From Cytophagaceae bacterium (GTDB lineage: Bacteria; Bacteroidota; Bacteroidia; Cytophagales; JAIYAX01): a stretch of DNA of 64,000 nucleotides. Both the position numbers and the translations under genes were made by a program. Under the pieces are notes generated by a model. It had not been told where the DNA came from, searched no databases, and saw nothing but the letters and a program-made list of their open reading frames with translations. Shown here one piece after another: positions 32,284-43,000 of the stretch (the stretch's first letter is position 1; every line of letters starts with the position of its first letter). Location: assembly GCA_027488815.1 (NCBI GenBank), contig JAIYAX010000011.1, forward strand, positions 1 through 64,000, written 5' to 3'.

Positions 32284-33053
32284 CGGCTAAACAATGGCTT
32301 ACCCTGCAGGGCATTGACCAGGGAAAATACGACTAAACCCGTGTACAAAAGCCCTAATAAAAGGGTAAGCCATTTGTTCTTTAATAGCCAGCCACTCATT
32401 GGAATTATCTGAAGGGCATGCATGCCGAGAAAATGTGCGATCCTCAGGTCTCCATGAGTTTTACTCCACTGCGTGATTGGCATACCGCCACTTCCATCAA
32501 CTGCACCTACCGTATGGCTGAGCCTGCTTCCCATAATAAATCCTTGTAGCGAGAAGATCACAAAAAGCAACAATCCGATACGAATACCCCAAAGCCAGGA
32601 TTCATCCATTTGGAAGGAGCCCGTCATGAATTTAAGGAAAACAACAGCCGTCCAAAGGGAAATGCCTGCACTTGCCATAGCCATACCCGCATACATTGCC
32701 CTGTAAAAAGGAGTGCTGAGATTGAAGTGAGACATCTGACCAAGTGCAGCCTGAATGATGATGTACAGGTCTTCATAGGTAAACAGCAGAACCATACTCC
32801 AGCTAAACCAAAGGATCAGGCGATCTGCGTTGGGCAGCTCATGAATGATCCAGGCCATTGTCCAAACATAAATGCATGTGGCAAGAAAAAACTTAAAGGG
32901 TTTGTACCAGGCGTTGACTCCTTGAACCACTTGATTTGACCAGATAAGGGCTGGGATACAAAATATGCCTGCTATCAGGCAAATGGCGCCGAAGTAAAAC
33001 AAGACAGGATTTCGGAATTTCAGTTCTTCGAGGATGGTTAACAAGGTCTGCAT
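32280..33053 (-). CDS. Hypothetical membrane protein, seven helices
   Basis: 257 residues from ATG 33053; a longer in-frame ORF to 33194 adds a poor leader and is rejected. About seven hydrophobic segments (FYFGAICLIAGIFCIPALIW; FFLATCIYVWTMAWIIHEL; LWFSWSMVLLFTYEDLYIII; WLWGIRIGLLLFVIFSLQGFIMG; LLLGLLYTGLVVFSLVNALQG). It has a histidine-rich periplasmic-type loop (THGDLRIAHFLGMHALQII). I recognise no named family. Divergent from the AraC regulator, which may control it. Confidence 0.7.
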   Translation of the reverse strand: MQTLLTILEELKFRNPVLFYFGAICLIAGIFCIPALIWSNQVVQGVNAWYKPFKFFLATCIYVWTMAWIIHELPNADRLILWFSWSMVLLFTYEDLYIIIQAALGQMSHFNLSTPFYRAMYAGMAMASAGISLWTAVVFLKFMTGSFQMDESWLWGIRIGLLLFVIFSLQGFIMGSRLSHTVGAVDGSGGMPITQWSKTHGDLRIAHFLGMHALQIIPMSGWLLKNKWLTLLLGLLYTGLVVFSLVNALQGKPLFSR

Positions 33054-33241
33054 ACAGGTGCTTTGAGATGCTAATTTGCAGTCTATCAACCGCAATTGCA
33101 TCAAGGAAAGAGATGAATTGTCAAATGTATGACCCGGTTGGTCAAATGAGAACGATAAACTGAGTGTTGCACGAAAGCCTAAAATCAAACACATAGACCT
33201 CTCAGCCTATTCTAAGATGATTTCATTTTTTAACTTTCGGC

Positions 33242-34153
33242 ATGGGACTGAACCATTTTGCCTGCATAGCTGATTTATACACAAGACTGGGAACGACTGT
33301 AGATCGAAACATCCATTTCAGTATACTCTATTTGCCAGACCTTCACCAACAACTGCCTTATCAATCTCTGACCTATAGAACAACCTATTTTTCCATTGTT
33401 TGTGTTAAAGAGGGGAATGGATTTTATACAACCGATGATCATCGTTTTTCTTTTGAGAATTACACCATTTACTTCACCAATCCGGGGCATTTGAAGTCTT
33501 ATGAGATCAATCACTTAAAAGAGGCTTACATCATTGCTTTCACGGAAGAGTTTTTGGTTGAACATGTGAGTACAAGGGTCTATGATGAGTTTCCCTTTCT
33601 GCTAGCGGAGACAGTTCCTCCACTTAATTTAAGTCCCGGCTCTTATGATGATTTTGAGCGATTGTATCAGGAAGTAAAGCAGCTTTACCAAGGCAATAGC
33701 CCTTATCGTTTACGCTTGATCGGGAGTTATATCCATACGTTTTTGATCAGGTTGATGGAGCAACGATGGCAAAACTATAATCCTATTGCAGAGGGCAGTA
33801 GGACCTCCCAGTTGATCAAAAAGTTTAAACAGCTTTTAGAGTCTCATTATTCATCAGATACAAGTTCGGATCCACGGCTACCTACTTTGCAGCAATTGTC
33901 AGAAGAGATGAATCTTCACCCTGCGTACATGAGCCAGTTGATCAGACTAAAGACTGATAAAACGGTGACGGACTGGATCAATGGCAAAATTCTTAGTGAG
34001 GCAAAAGCGCATTTGCGTACCGGAAAGCTGAACAATAAAGAAATCAGCCATCGCCTGGGCTATAGCGAGGCTACCCACTTTGGCCGCTTTTTTAAACAAC
34101 AAACCAAATTGAGTCCCGGTGAATTTCGACGTAAAATAAAGCGGACTCTATAA
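33242..34153 (+). CDS. AraC-family transcriptional regulator
   Basis: 303 residues. The N-terminal half (about 1-190) is a ligand-sensing beta-barrel-like domain (DHRFSFENYTIYFTNPGHLKSYE). The C-terminal half (about 200-300) has two helix-turn-helix units: LQQLSEEMNLHPAYMSQLIRLKTDKTVTDWI and NNKEISHRLGYSEATHFGRFFKQQTKLSPGEFR. It should bind DNA and activate transcription, probably of the SDR gene 75 bp downstream in the same orientation, with which it is paired in many Bacteroidota. Confidence 0.93.
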   Translation: MGLNHFACIADLYTRLGTTVDRNIHFSILYLPDLHQQLPYQSLTYRTTYFSIVCVKEGNGFYTTDDHRFSFENYTIYFTNPGHLKSYEINHLKEAYIIAFTEEFLVEHVSTRVYDEFPFLLAETVPPLNLSPGSYDDFERLYQEVKQLYQGNSPYRLRLIGSYIHTFLIRLMEQRWQNYNPIAEGSRTSQLIKKFKQLLESHYSSDTSSDPRLPTLQQLSEEMNLHPAYMSQLIRLKTDKTVTDWINGKILSEAKAHLRTGKLNNKEISHRLGYSEATHFGRFFKQQTKLSPGEFRRKIKRTL

Positions 34154-34228
34154 AGGTCATTTTTCCTTTTAATAAGGTCATCATCTATAGAGGACAGACG
34201 ATAACCTTTGCAAAAAACAACAATAACG

Positions 34229-35086
34229 ATGTCACATGTACTTATCACAGGCGCCACAGGAGGTTTTGGTGCTTTAACTGCCAAAGCATTGAAGTCGGCA
34301 GGTTACTCAGTAACCGGTACCACCAGAAAACCGGATAGCCCCGAAGCCAAAGAACTGGAATCACTTGGGATACAACTTGTCGCCATGGATATACAGGATA
34401 GTGCTTCGGTTACAAGAGCCATGAAGCAGGTACTTGATCGCTCACAAGTGGATGTGCTGATCCACAATGCCGGAGTAGGGGTATTGGGCTTGCAGGAAAT
34501 GTTTAGCCCGGAAGATTACCAAAAGGTATTCGATATCAATGTCTTTGGAGTTCAAAGGGTGAACAGGGAAATATTCCCGGGAATGAGGGCCAGAAGATCA
34601 GGAACCGTATTGTATATCTCCAGCTTGTTAGGAAGGATCACATTGCCTTTCTATGGACCTTACAATGCCTCCAAATGGGCTCTTGAAGCGATGGCCGAAA
34701 ACTACCGCACCGAAATGGGCAGCTTCGGAATTGAACACTGCATTGTAGAGCCGGGAGGTTTCCCAACTGCTTTTGCACAAAACCTGTTGCGTCCAACGGA
34801 TAAAAATGTTCCTCAGGACTATGCAGGGCTGCATGCCGGTGCTGATCAGATGCTCGCCGGATTTGAACAGGCATTGGCATCCAATACAGAGCAAAGGCCA
34901 GAAAAAGTTGCTGATGCTATTGCACAATTGTTGGCAACACCCAAAGGAAGCAAACCATTCCGAACTACTGTTGACTTCATGGGCATGGGCACCTATGTGA
35001 ATGCCTACAATGACCATCTGCACCAGATGACACTTGGAATTTACACCGCTTTCGGCAACCAGGGAATGCTGGAGCTGGCCAAGTAA
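34229..35086 (+). CDS. SDR-family oxidoreductase
   Basis: 285 residues from ATG 34229 (a TTG at 34208 is rejected because MSHVLITGATGGFG matches the family's start). Short-chain dehydrogenase motifs: cofactor loop TGATGGFG (about 8-15), NAGVGVLG (about 86-93), the active-site Tyr145 and Lys149 in YNASKWALEA, and a PG motif VEPGGFPT. NAD(P)-dependent alcohol/ketone reduction of unknown substrate. The gene follows an AraC regulator, which probably controls it, and ends before a strong bidirectional terminator. Confidence 0.93.
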   Translation: MSHVLITGATGGFGALTAKALKSAGYSVTGTTRKPDSPEAKELESLGIQLVAMDIQDSASVTRAMKQVLDRSQVDVLIHNAGVGVLGLQEMFSPEDYQKVFDINVFGVQRVNREIFPGMRARRSGTVLYISSLLGRITLPFYGPYNASKWALEAMAENYRTEMGSFGIEHCIVEPGGFPTAFAQNLLRPTDKNVPQDYAGLHAGADQMLAGFEQALASNTEQRPEKVADAIAQLLATPKGSKPFRTTVDFMGMGTYVNAYNDHLHQMTLGIYTAFGNQGMLELAK

Positions 35087-35106
35087 GTCAACTTACTACT
35101 AAGTAG

Positions 35107-35151
35107 AATAGCCTCTTTGGGTTGAATAAACGCCATTGAGGCTATTTTTTT
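35107..35151 (+). terminator. Intrinsic terminator of the SDR gene
   Basis: AATAGCCTC (35107-35115) pairs exactly with GAGGCTATT (35138-35146) and is followed by a T-run to 35151. It lies between the convergent SDR (+) and tyrS (-) genes and can serve both. Confidence 0.8.
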
Positions 35152-36430
35152 ATTTCTCAATCAGGTGATAGTTCTTTTTTCCAAGCTGCACGAGTAGATA
35201 CTTTCCTTTGATCCAACTGAACTCAGAAGGCTTGTCTTCCAATTGAACTTTTACCTTATTAATACTCACCCCTCCGGCTTCAAGCATTCTACGAGCCTCT
35301 CCCTTACTTTTGAAAATCTGCATGCTGCTGCCTTCACTAAGCAATTCCACTATCGTGCAGGCTCCCATGTCTACCTCTGACGCTAGTTTCACCTGAGGAA
35401 TCCCTTCAAAGACTTCAAGAAAGGTCTGCTCATCAAGTTCCAGCAGTTGATTTAGCCCTGCTTTCCCAAACAAAACCTCAGAGGCCATCTGCGCTTGTTC
35501 TAGATCTGCCTGACTGTGTACACGAAGGGTTACTTCTTCGGCCAAGGCCTTTTGTAGTATCCTCAAATGAGGGTTTACAGCATGTTCCGACTCAAGATTT
35601 TCGATCTCCGTTTTTGATTTCAAGGTGAAAACCCTGATGAAATTCCTCGCATCCTCATCAGAAACATTAAGCCAGTACTGGTAGAATTTGTAGGGTGAAG
35701 TCTTGCTTCGGTCAAGCCATACATTTCCTCCTTCAGATTTACCGAATTTGGTACCATCTGCTTTCTTGACCAAAGGAGCCGTAAGTGCAAAAGCCTCTGC
35801 CGCCGCTTTGCGTCTGATGATTTCTGTTCCGGTCACCATATTTCCCCATTGGTCACTGCCCCCCATTTGAAGGCTACAGTTTCTGTTTATAAAGAGGTAG
35901 TAGAAGTCATAGCCCTGGATCAACTGATAGCTGAACTCAGTAAAGGACATCCCATTCTCCAGCCTGTTTTTTACCGAGTCTTTGGCTAGCATATAGTTAA
36001 CGGTGACGTGTTTCCCGATATCACGAATAAACTCTAAAAAGCTGATGCCTTTAAACCAATCGTAGTTATTGACTATTTCTGCCTTATTAGGTCCGTTTTG
36101 AAAGTCAAGAAACTGCATCAGTTGCTTTTTCTGACATTCCAGATTGTGTTGGATCACTTCCGGCTCAAGCAGGTTTCTTTCGCTTGACTTACCTGAAGGG
36201 TCTCCGATCAATCCTGTTGCTCCACCCACTAAAGCAAGAGGCTTATGTCCAGCCCTTTGGAGATGTACTAGGAGCATAATGGGTACCAGATTGCCTATAT
36301 GCAAAGAGTCAGCAGTAGGATCAAACCCCACATAGCCGGTGGCCATGCCTTTGGAAAGCATTTCTTCAGTGCCAGGAGTCATATCCTGTATAAGCCCTCT
36401 CCAACGTAACTCTTCAATCAAATGGTTCAT
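35150..36430 (-). CDS. tyrS: Tyrosyl-tRNA synthetase
   Basis: 426 residues. The class I synthetase motifs are present: HIGH-type SLHIGNLVPI (about 42-51), the tyrosine-binding region QLIQGYDFYYLF and GSDQWGNM (about 190-197), and the KMSKS-type loop KFGKSEGGN (about 230). The C-terminal S4-like domain (about 355-426; MQIFKSKGEARRMLEAGGVSINK) binds tRNA. It charges tRNA-Tyr in the cytoplasm. Single gene, minus strand, divergent from holA with a shared 70-bp promoter region containing TAATTTTG at 36449-36456 for tyrS. Confidence 0.97.
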   Translation of the reverse strand: MNHLIEELRWRGLIQDMTPGTEEMLSKGMATGYVGFDPTADSLHIGNLVPIMLLVHLQRAGHKPLALVGGATGLIGDPSGKSSERNLLEPEVIQHNLECQKKQLMQFLDFQNGPNKAEIVNNYDWFKGISFLEFIRDIGKHVTVNYMLAKDSVKNRLENGMSFTEFSYQLIQGYDFYYLFINRNCSLQMGGSDQWGNMVTGTEIIRRKAAAEAFALTAPLVKKADGTKFGKSEGGNVWLDRSKTSPYKFYQYWLNVSDEDARNFIRVFTLKSKTEIENLESEHAVNPHLRILQKALAEEVTLRVHSQADLEQAQMASEVLFGKAGLNQLLELDEQTFLEVFEGIPQVKLASEVDMGACTIVELLSEGSSMQIFKSKGEARRMLEAGGVSINKVKVQLEDKPSEFSWIKGKYLLVQLGKKNYHLIEK

Positions 36431-36448
36431 GTGTATTCTTTAGCCCGG

Positions 36449-36456
36449 CAAAATTA
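36449..36456 (-). promoter_or_regulatory. -7 promoter element of tyrS
   Basis: On the minus strand TAATTTTG matches TAnnTTTG and lies 19 bp upstream of the tyrS ATG. No clear -33 element. Confidence 0.4.
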
Positions 36457-36499
36457 GACCGAAAGCATTAAACTTGCATGCCCACTTTCGGACACCCCC

Positions 36500-37528
36500 A
36501 TGCAGGTAAAAGATCCTAACGAAATACTTGAACAACTCCGTAAAAACAATTTTGCGCCGGTTTATTTCCTACAGAGCGAGGAGCCCTATTTTGTGGATCA
36601 GGTGTCAGACTACATCGAGCAGCATGCCCTCAACGAGGCAGACCGTGCATTTAATCAGGTAATCCTCTACGGCAAGGAAGTCAAGATGGCGGATGTGCTC
36701 AACCATGCCCGGAAGTTTCCGATGATGGCTGAAAGACAACTGGTCATGGTCAAAGAAGCACAAGAGATGCTTGAATGGAAAAAAGGGGAGGAGGGCCCGG
36801 TGAAATGGCTGATCCAATACCTTGAGCAGCCTCTGGCAAGTACCATTCTGGTTTTTGCATTTAAAAATGGCAACCTGGATGGCCGATCCAAACTATTCAA
36901 GATCATCTCAGAAAAGTCAGTTTTACTCAATGCCAAAAAGCTGTATGACAACCAAATACCCGATTGGATTTCACGTCAGGTAAAGGCGATAGGCTTGCAG
37001 ATCAATCCACAGGCCCAACAACTGCTGGCCGGGTCCATTGGCGCCAATATTTCCAGACTGAGCATGGAGCTGGAAAAGCTAAAGCTCAATTTAAAACCAG
37101 GCGAAGAAATTAAACCCAGTCATATCGAGACCTTTGTAGGTATTTCACGAGAGTACAATGTCTTTGAACTTCAAAAGACCCTAGGTGCCAGGAACCTGCT
37201 GGAGTCCTACAAGATTGCGAATGGGCTGGCTGCTGACACCAAAAACAACCCTGAAGTGGTCGTGATTTCCAATCTCTTTACCTATTTCCAAAAAGTCTTT
37301 CTGCTGAAAAGGGCACAAGTTCAGCAAGAAGCAGAAGTAAGCAAGTTGCTTGGGGTGCATCATTTTTTCGCAAAAGATTACCTCACAGCAACCCGAAACT
37401 ATACCCTTGTGCAACTAAAGCAAAGCATTCATGCCATTCGGAAAGCAGATTTAAGAATAAAAGGTCTGGAAGGACAGATGGAAGCCTCTTCGGTGTATAA
37501 GGAATTGGTGTACCAGATCATGCATTAA
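36500..37528 (+). CDS. holA: DNA polymerase III delta subunit
   Basis: 342 residues. It follows the HolA pattern: N-terminal AAA+-like region LEQLRKNNFAPVYFLQSEEPYFVDQVSDYIE (about 6-36), then GKEVKMADVLNHARKFPMMAERQLVMVKEAQEM and ILVFAFKNGNLDGRSKLFK, and the C-terminal domain with RLSMELEKLKL and ALRARN-like FELQKTLGARNLLES. HolA opens the beta clamp as part of the clamp loader. It is alone between tyrS (divergent) and the TonB receptor. Confidence 0.93.
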   Translation: MQVKDPNEILEQLRKNNFAPVYFLQSEEPYFVDQVSDYIEQHALNEADRAFNQVILYGKEVKMADVLNHARKFPMMAERQLVMVKEAQEMLEWKKGEEGPVKWLIQYLEQPLASTILVFAFKNGNLDGRSKLFKIISEKSVLLNAKKLYDNQIPDWISRQVKAIGLQINPQAQQLLAGSIGANISRLSMELEKLKLNLKPGEEIKPSHIETFVGISREYNVFELQKTLGARNLLESYKIANGLAADTKNNPEVVVISNLFTYFQKVFLLKRAQVQQEAEVSKLLGVHHFFAKDYLTATRNYTLVQLKQSIHAIRKADLRIKGLEGQMEASSVYKELVYQIMH

Positions 37529-37550
37529 TGTATCAAATCGCACTTGCTGA

Positions 37551-37579
37551 TTGCTAGCAGGTTAAAATTGCTACTTTTG
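37551..37579 (+). promoter_or_regulatory. Promoter of the TonB receptor gene
   Basis: TTG (37551-37553), 18 bases and TACTTTTG (37572-37579, TAnnTTTG consensus) form a Bacteroidota-type promoter. The start ATG is 33 bp downstream. Confidence 0.5.
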
Positions 37580-37612
37580 CCAATTCATTTTTAAAATTCT
37601 GCTGCTAAACAC

Positions 37613-39898
37613 ATGAACATGAAAGGCGTTTTCACGCTTTCAATCCTTTTTCTGTTGCTTTTTGTGTCCTTCCGCCCTCAGGCACAAGCTCAATCCAAAA
37701 CCGAAATAAGAGGTTTTTTGCTGGACAAAGACAATGAAGAGCCAATCCTTTTCACTAATGTCTATTTGAAAGGAACAAACTACGGGGTCTCTACCGACAT
37801 TAATGGTTTTTTCTCCATCAAAAACATGCCACCAGGTACCTATGTCTTGAAAGTCTCATCAGTTGGATATGACAGCCTGGAAGAAAGCATCACCGTTAAG
37901 CAATATCAGGTCATAACGAAGAAAATATTCCTGAAACCATCTTCCATTGAGCTTGGCACTGTCGAAATCAAAGGATCAAAAATTGCCAGAACATCTACTG
38001 TAAATACAGCCATCACTACAGTTACTCCTAAAGACATTCAAATCATCCCAAGCATAGGAGGGGAGCCTGACTTAGCTCAGTACTTACAAACATTGCCCGG
38101 TGTTGTTTTTACAGGAGATCAGGGTGGACAGTTGTATATCAGAGGGGGAGGACCTATTCAAAACCTGGTCTTACTGGATGGAATGATCATTTACAATCCA
38201 TTTCACTCGATCGGCCTTTTCTCCGTTTTTGATACTGATATTATCAAGAATGTGGACGTTTACACTGCCGGCTTCAATGCAGAATATGGAGGCCGAACTT
38301 CAGCTGTTCTTGACGTACGCACCAAAGATGGTAACAAAAAAGAGACCGGTGGAAAAATATCGGTCAACACCTTTAACGCCAAAGCCAACCTCGAAGGGCC
38401 GATCAAACGATCAGAAAATGGAGGCTCCAACTCCTATATTCTCAGTGCAAGAACCAGCTACATTGATCGCACCTCACCTGTTTTGTACAACTACGCTAAT
38501 GCTGAAGGAAAAATACCTTTTAGTTTCAATGATCTGTACGGGAAACTTACAACAGCAGGTGCCAATGGCTCCAAGGTGAGTGCCTTTGGTTTTAGCTTTA
38601 ACGACAAAGCCCAGCTAAGTGAAACCTCAAACATAAACTGGAACTCTTTTGGATTTGGTTCAAGTTTCATCGCCATTCCGGGTACATCCAGCACCCTGAT
38701 CAGCGGTAACTTTGGCTACAGCAGGTACGATATCGGCATTAAAGAAGAAACTGCTCCTGACAGAACCTCATCGATCGATGGCTTCAACTTTGGCCTGGAT
38801 TTTACCTACTTCATCAACAAAAGTGAAATCAAATATGGCATTCATGTGATAGGCAATTCCACCAAGTTCTCAAGCTTTGTGCCTTCAAATCGGGCAACTA
38901 CAGAATTCATCAGCAACAACACGGAAATTGCAGCATTCTTTAAATACAAGTACGTCGTAAGCCGAATGATCATTGAGCCTAGTCTCAGGACACACTATTA
39001 CGCTACTTTGGGTGCTATTTCACTGGAGCCACGGTTAGGGGTAAAATACAACTACACCGACAAACTCAGGTTTAAATTCGCCGGAGGTTTGTTCTCTCAA
39101 AACCTAATTGCTACTCGTTCAGATCGTGATGTAGTGAACCTCTTCAACGGCTTTATCTCAAGTCCGGATAATTTGATTGATGCGAATGGCAAAAGGGTAA
39201 ACCAAAGCTTACAAGGGGCATTGCACCTTGTAGCCGGGACGGAGTTTGATCTGGGAGATCATGTTGAGTTAAATGTAGAGGGCTACATAAAGTCATTCAA
39301 TCCTTTGATTAACATCAACCCGGATCGAGTATTCCCTTCTGATCCTGATTTTGTTGTTGAAACTGGCCTTGCCCAGGGTCTTGACTTTTCAGGTAAACTT
39401 GAATACAAAAATTATTACGCCTTCCTCAGCTACTCTTTGGCAAGAGTGGACCGCACTTTTGGCTCAAATACTTATTTCACCAACTTCGACAGAAGACACA
39501 ACATCAATGCGGTCGGTTCATATAAATTCGGAAAGAATGCCAGTTGGGAATTTGCAGTTCGGTGGAATTTGGGCTCTGGCTTCCCTTTCACTCAAACTCA
39601 GGCCTTTTATCAGGACGTTAATTTTAACAATGGCATAGGCACCAATGTGGGCTCTACAAACGGCAACCTGGGGATACTCTATGGAGACCTTAACGGCGGA
39701 AGACTTCCCTATTACCATCGACTCGATATTTCTCTTGACAAGAAAATCAAGCTGAAGGGGAAATCTGTGTTGGAAATGAACATCGGTGTGATCAATGCAT
39801 ACGACCGACGAAATCTCTTTTACTTCGACCGGGTGAATTTCCGGAGAGTAAACCAGCTGCCTATTATTCCAAGTGCAGGCTTGAGTTATACATTTTAA
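37613..39898 (+). CDS. TonB-dependent receptor
   Basis: 761 residues. Signal peptide (1-26, ending AQAQS), carboxypeptidase-regulatory-like domain (about 28-118; EIRGFLLDKDNEEPILFTNVYLKGTNYGVSTDINGFFSIKNMPPGTY), plug (about 120-225; DLAQYLQTLPGVVFTGDQGGQLYIRGGGPIQNLVLLDGMIIYNPFHSIGLFSVFDTDIIKNVDVYTAGFNAEYGGRTSAVLDV) and a barrel ending AGLSYTF, a correct aromatic C-terminus. It should import an unknown ligand through the outer membrane using TonB energy. The next gene (TPR protein) starts 105 bp later and the ExbB/ExbD/TonB genes lie downstream on the same strand. Confidence 0.93.
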   Translation: MNMKGVFTLSILFLLLFVSFRPQAQAQSKTEIRGFLLDKDNEEPILFTNVYLKGTNYGVSTDINGFFSIKNMPPGTYVLKVSSVGYDSLEESITVKQYQVITKKIFLKPSSIELGTVEIKGSKIARTSTVNTAITTVTPKDIQIIPSIGGEPDLAQYLQTLPGVVFTGDQGGQLYIRGGGPIQNLVLLDGMIIYNPFHSIGLFSVFDTDIIKNVDVYTAGFNAEYGGRTSAVLDVRTKDGNKKETGGKISVNTFNAKANLEGPIKRSENGGSNSYILSARTSYIDRTSPVLYNYANAEGKIPFSFNDLYGKLTTAGANGSKVSAFGFSFNDKAQLSETSNINWNSFGFGSSFIAIPGTSSTLISGNFGYSRYDIGIKEETAPDRTSSIDGFNFGLDFTYFINKSEIKYGIHVIGNSTKFSSFVPSNRATTEFISNNTEIAAFFKYKYVVSRMIIEPSLRTHYYATLGAISLEPRLGVKYNYTDKLRFKFAGGLFSQNLIATRSDRDVVNLFNGFISSPDNLIDANGKRVNQSLQGALHLVAGTEFDLGDHVELNVEGYIKSFNPLININPDRVFPSDPDFVVETGLAQGLDFSGKLEYKNYYAFLSYSLARVDRTFGSNTYFTNFDRRHNINAVGSYKFGKNASWEFAVRWNLGSGFPFTQTQAFYQDVNFNNGIGTNVGSTNGNLGILYGDLNGGRLPYYHRLDISLDKKIKLKGKSVLEMNIGVINAYDRRNLFYFDRVNFRRVNQLPIIPSAGLSYTF

Positions 39899-40003
39899 GC
39901 CTCCTCAATCGTTAAACTCCTACATGTGTATAAAACACCTGTAATGGATTTGGCTTTGGCCTGATCTTAAAGGAAATTTACGCAAATAGCTGTTTACATT
40001 GTA

Positions 40004-43000
40004 TTGAGAACATTAGGTCTCATTTTCATATTTTTATTTTGCCTGAATTTTCTTCCGGCTGCATGCTTTGCACAAAGTACGCTCAGCACTTTGCCCCCAC
40101 AACGTTTGATTTCGGAAGCAGAGGGACATCTTCAAGCCAGCCGATTTAGCCTCGCTCAAGAGCTATACGACCAATACCTTGGCTCAGGTGTTTCGCTCCC
40201 CCAAAGACCTGACGCACATTTAGGAGGTATAATTGCCTCTGTTAAATTGTTCAGAGGAGATGTAGATGACCGTTATCAAAAATTCAAATTAGAGTTCCAT
40301 AATCACCTGTTGCTGCTTTATGCACAGGCCGAGTTGGGTGCTCATAGCTTTCAACAGAAAAAGTATGACCAGACCATCCTTTGGCTTGAGGGAGTAGATT
40401 TTTCCGTTTTTGAGCGACAAAAACGTGAGCATTTGAGATTTCAGCTCGGCTATGCCTATTTCAGCCAAAAAGATTTTGAGAAGGCTGCTCCTTTACTGGC
40501 TATGGTCAAAGTAAGTAATAGCCCTTACAAGGCAGCTGCGGCCTATTATTCAGCCTATATCCAATACAAAGCAGGTCGATACGACGGAGCCTTGAACGAT
40601 TTAAACACCATTGACAAAGATCCTGCTTACAGCAAAGTTGTTCCACTGATGCGCATGCAGATTTACTATCAGCAAAAGATGTTTCAGGAAATCATCAACA
40701 TCTCCGAACAAACGACAAATGAAAAATGGACAGATGAACAGTTGACCATGCTAGGGGATGCGCACTATTTTTTAGGGCAACATGAAAAAGCCGAGAAATT
40801 CTATTCCGATATCCTCAGTCAGAAAACCTCATTCAAAAGTCCTGAACTGTTGTACCGAATAGGGGACAACTACCTTCAACTGAAACAACCTGCATCAGCC
40901 ATCAAAGCCTTTAAACTGATACCACCATCGGCAGACAGCCTTTACACCATCGCCTCTTATCAGATCGGAATGGGGTATTTAGGATTGGGTGACGAGAATT
41001 TGGCTTTAGCTCCACTTACCATTGCCGCTTCCAAATCAGTTGATACCAAAATACAGTCACTGGCACTCAAAGAGTTGTTGTCGCTGTACATGAACAAATC
41101 AGACTATCATGAAGCGATTAAAACGGGTAAAAAAATCCTGAGTATACCTCAAACCAACCGACGAGATCGTGAAACCACCTCTGAGTTGGTTTCCGAAGCC
41201 TATCTGCGAACTCAAAACCTGGACGAGGCCATTTCACACATCAGGGAATCGGGTCTCAGTAGCGCCATTTCACGCCAAACCTACCAGGAAGCCACTTTGC
41301 AAAAAGGAATAGCTCATTACAATTCCGATCAAATAGATACGGCCATTTACTTTTTGAAGGAGTCTCTGCGTTTTCCTATGGTCGCTGAAATCACGGCTCA
41401 AACTCACTTTACGTTAGCAGAATGCTATGCACGACGCTCCGATTTAGAGGAGGCATTGAAATCTTACCAATCCATCCGATCTGTTGATGGTTTTCAGGGT
41501 TTTGTTGTTTATCCGATGTCGCTGTATGGTTTGGGATTCATTGCATACCAAAAAGGTGACTACCTGAAAGCAAGTCAGTATTTTGAAGAATATGTGCAAT
41601 CGGCTCGCTCTGGTAAAATCTCCGAGCCAATGGCAGATGCCGAGCTGAGACTTGCAGATTGTTACTACATCACCAAGAAGTATGACCCGGCTTTGGAGTC
41701 CTATAAAAAATCATTGCCTAAAAACAACAAAGAAACCGACTATATCCTTTTTCAAACTGCCTGCATACATTTTGCAAAAAGCGAATATGCCCTTGCCAAT
41801 AGTCTGTTTGAGCAAATCAAGCAGAAACATGCCGGTTCTATTTATGTTGATGATGCCATTTACCAACAAGCTCAAATGGAGTTGGAAAACAGCAACTATG
41901 CAGTTGCCATTAACCATTACACCTTACTGCTTCTAAAACATCCCGGAAGCCTGTTGGTCCCATACAGCCTGAATAAACGAGCCCTAAGCAGGCAAAACCT
42001 TAAACAATACGAGGCTGCCTTGGCCGATTATAAATCCTTACTGGACCGATACCCTGAACACCCCCAAGCCAAATCGGCATTGCTAGGCATGCAGGAGACC
42101 TTTACGCTTGCCGGCACACCTGAGAAATTCCAGGAAGTGTTGAATGCCTATAAAACCAAAAGTCCCGGCGACGGCTCACTCGAAGATCTGGAGTATGAAA
42201 CCGTAAAAAACACCTACCTGGCTGAACGATACGCCCAGGCAGTCGTGTCCATTTCAAAGTTCCTGACTAGTTATCCCTTAACTGTGCATCGTTTGGAGAT
42301 GGTATATTATCTCGCTGAAAGTCAATATACACTTCGCAATTATGCAGAAGCTCAAACCCACTATGAGCAGTTGGTACAGAGTGGGAAAAACCCCTATCTG
42401 AACAAAAGTCTGTCAAAAATGGCTGATCTGACCTTTAGCGACAAGAACTACGCTAAGGCAGTTGTCTATTATCAAATGCTTTCAAAAGTAGCAGAGGCAA
42501 GGAAAGAAAGTTCGATAGCTTACATAGGCTTATCTCAATGTTTTTTTCAACTAGCTCAGTATGATAGCTGCCTAATGGCCCTGGATCAATTGTTTAAACT
42601 GGGTCAGTTAAGTCAAAGTCAGGAGCTTAATTCCAAATTGCTTGGGGCAAAGGCTTCATTGGCATTAAAGGAAGAAACCAAAGCTGTGGACTTTTTGCTT
42701 GATGTGATCAACAGCTCAAAAGATGAGCGATCTGCTGAAGCTGCCTATCTATTGGCGGAGATGGACTACCTCAGTGGCAAACCTGAAAAAGCCCTGGAAG
42801 CTCTTTACAAATTCCCCTCTCGCTATAATCAGTATGAATATTGGCTGGGAAAGGCCTTTTTATTGATTTCCGACTGTTTCGTTGCCACACAGGACGAGCC
42901 TCAGGCAATAGCCACTTTACAGTCCATCGTGGAGAATTCCGAAGACAAAACCATCGTTGAGGAGGCAAAAAGCAGGTTGACAAAACTCACTGAGCCTAAA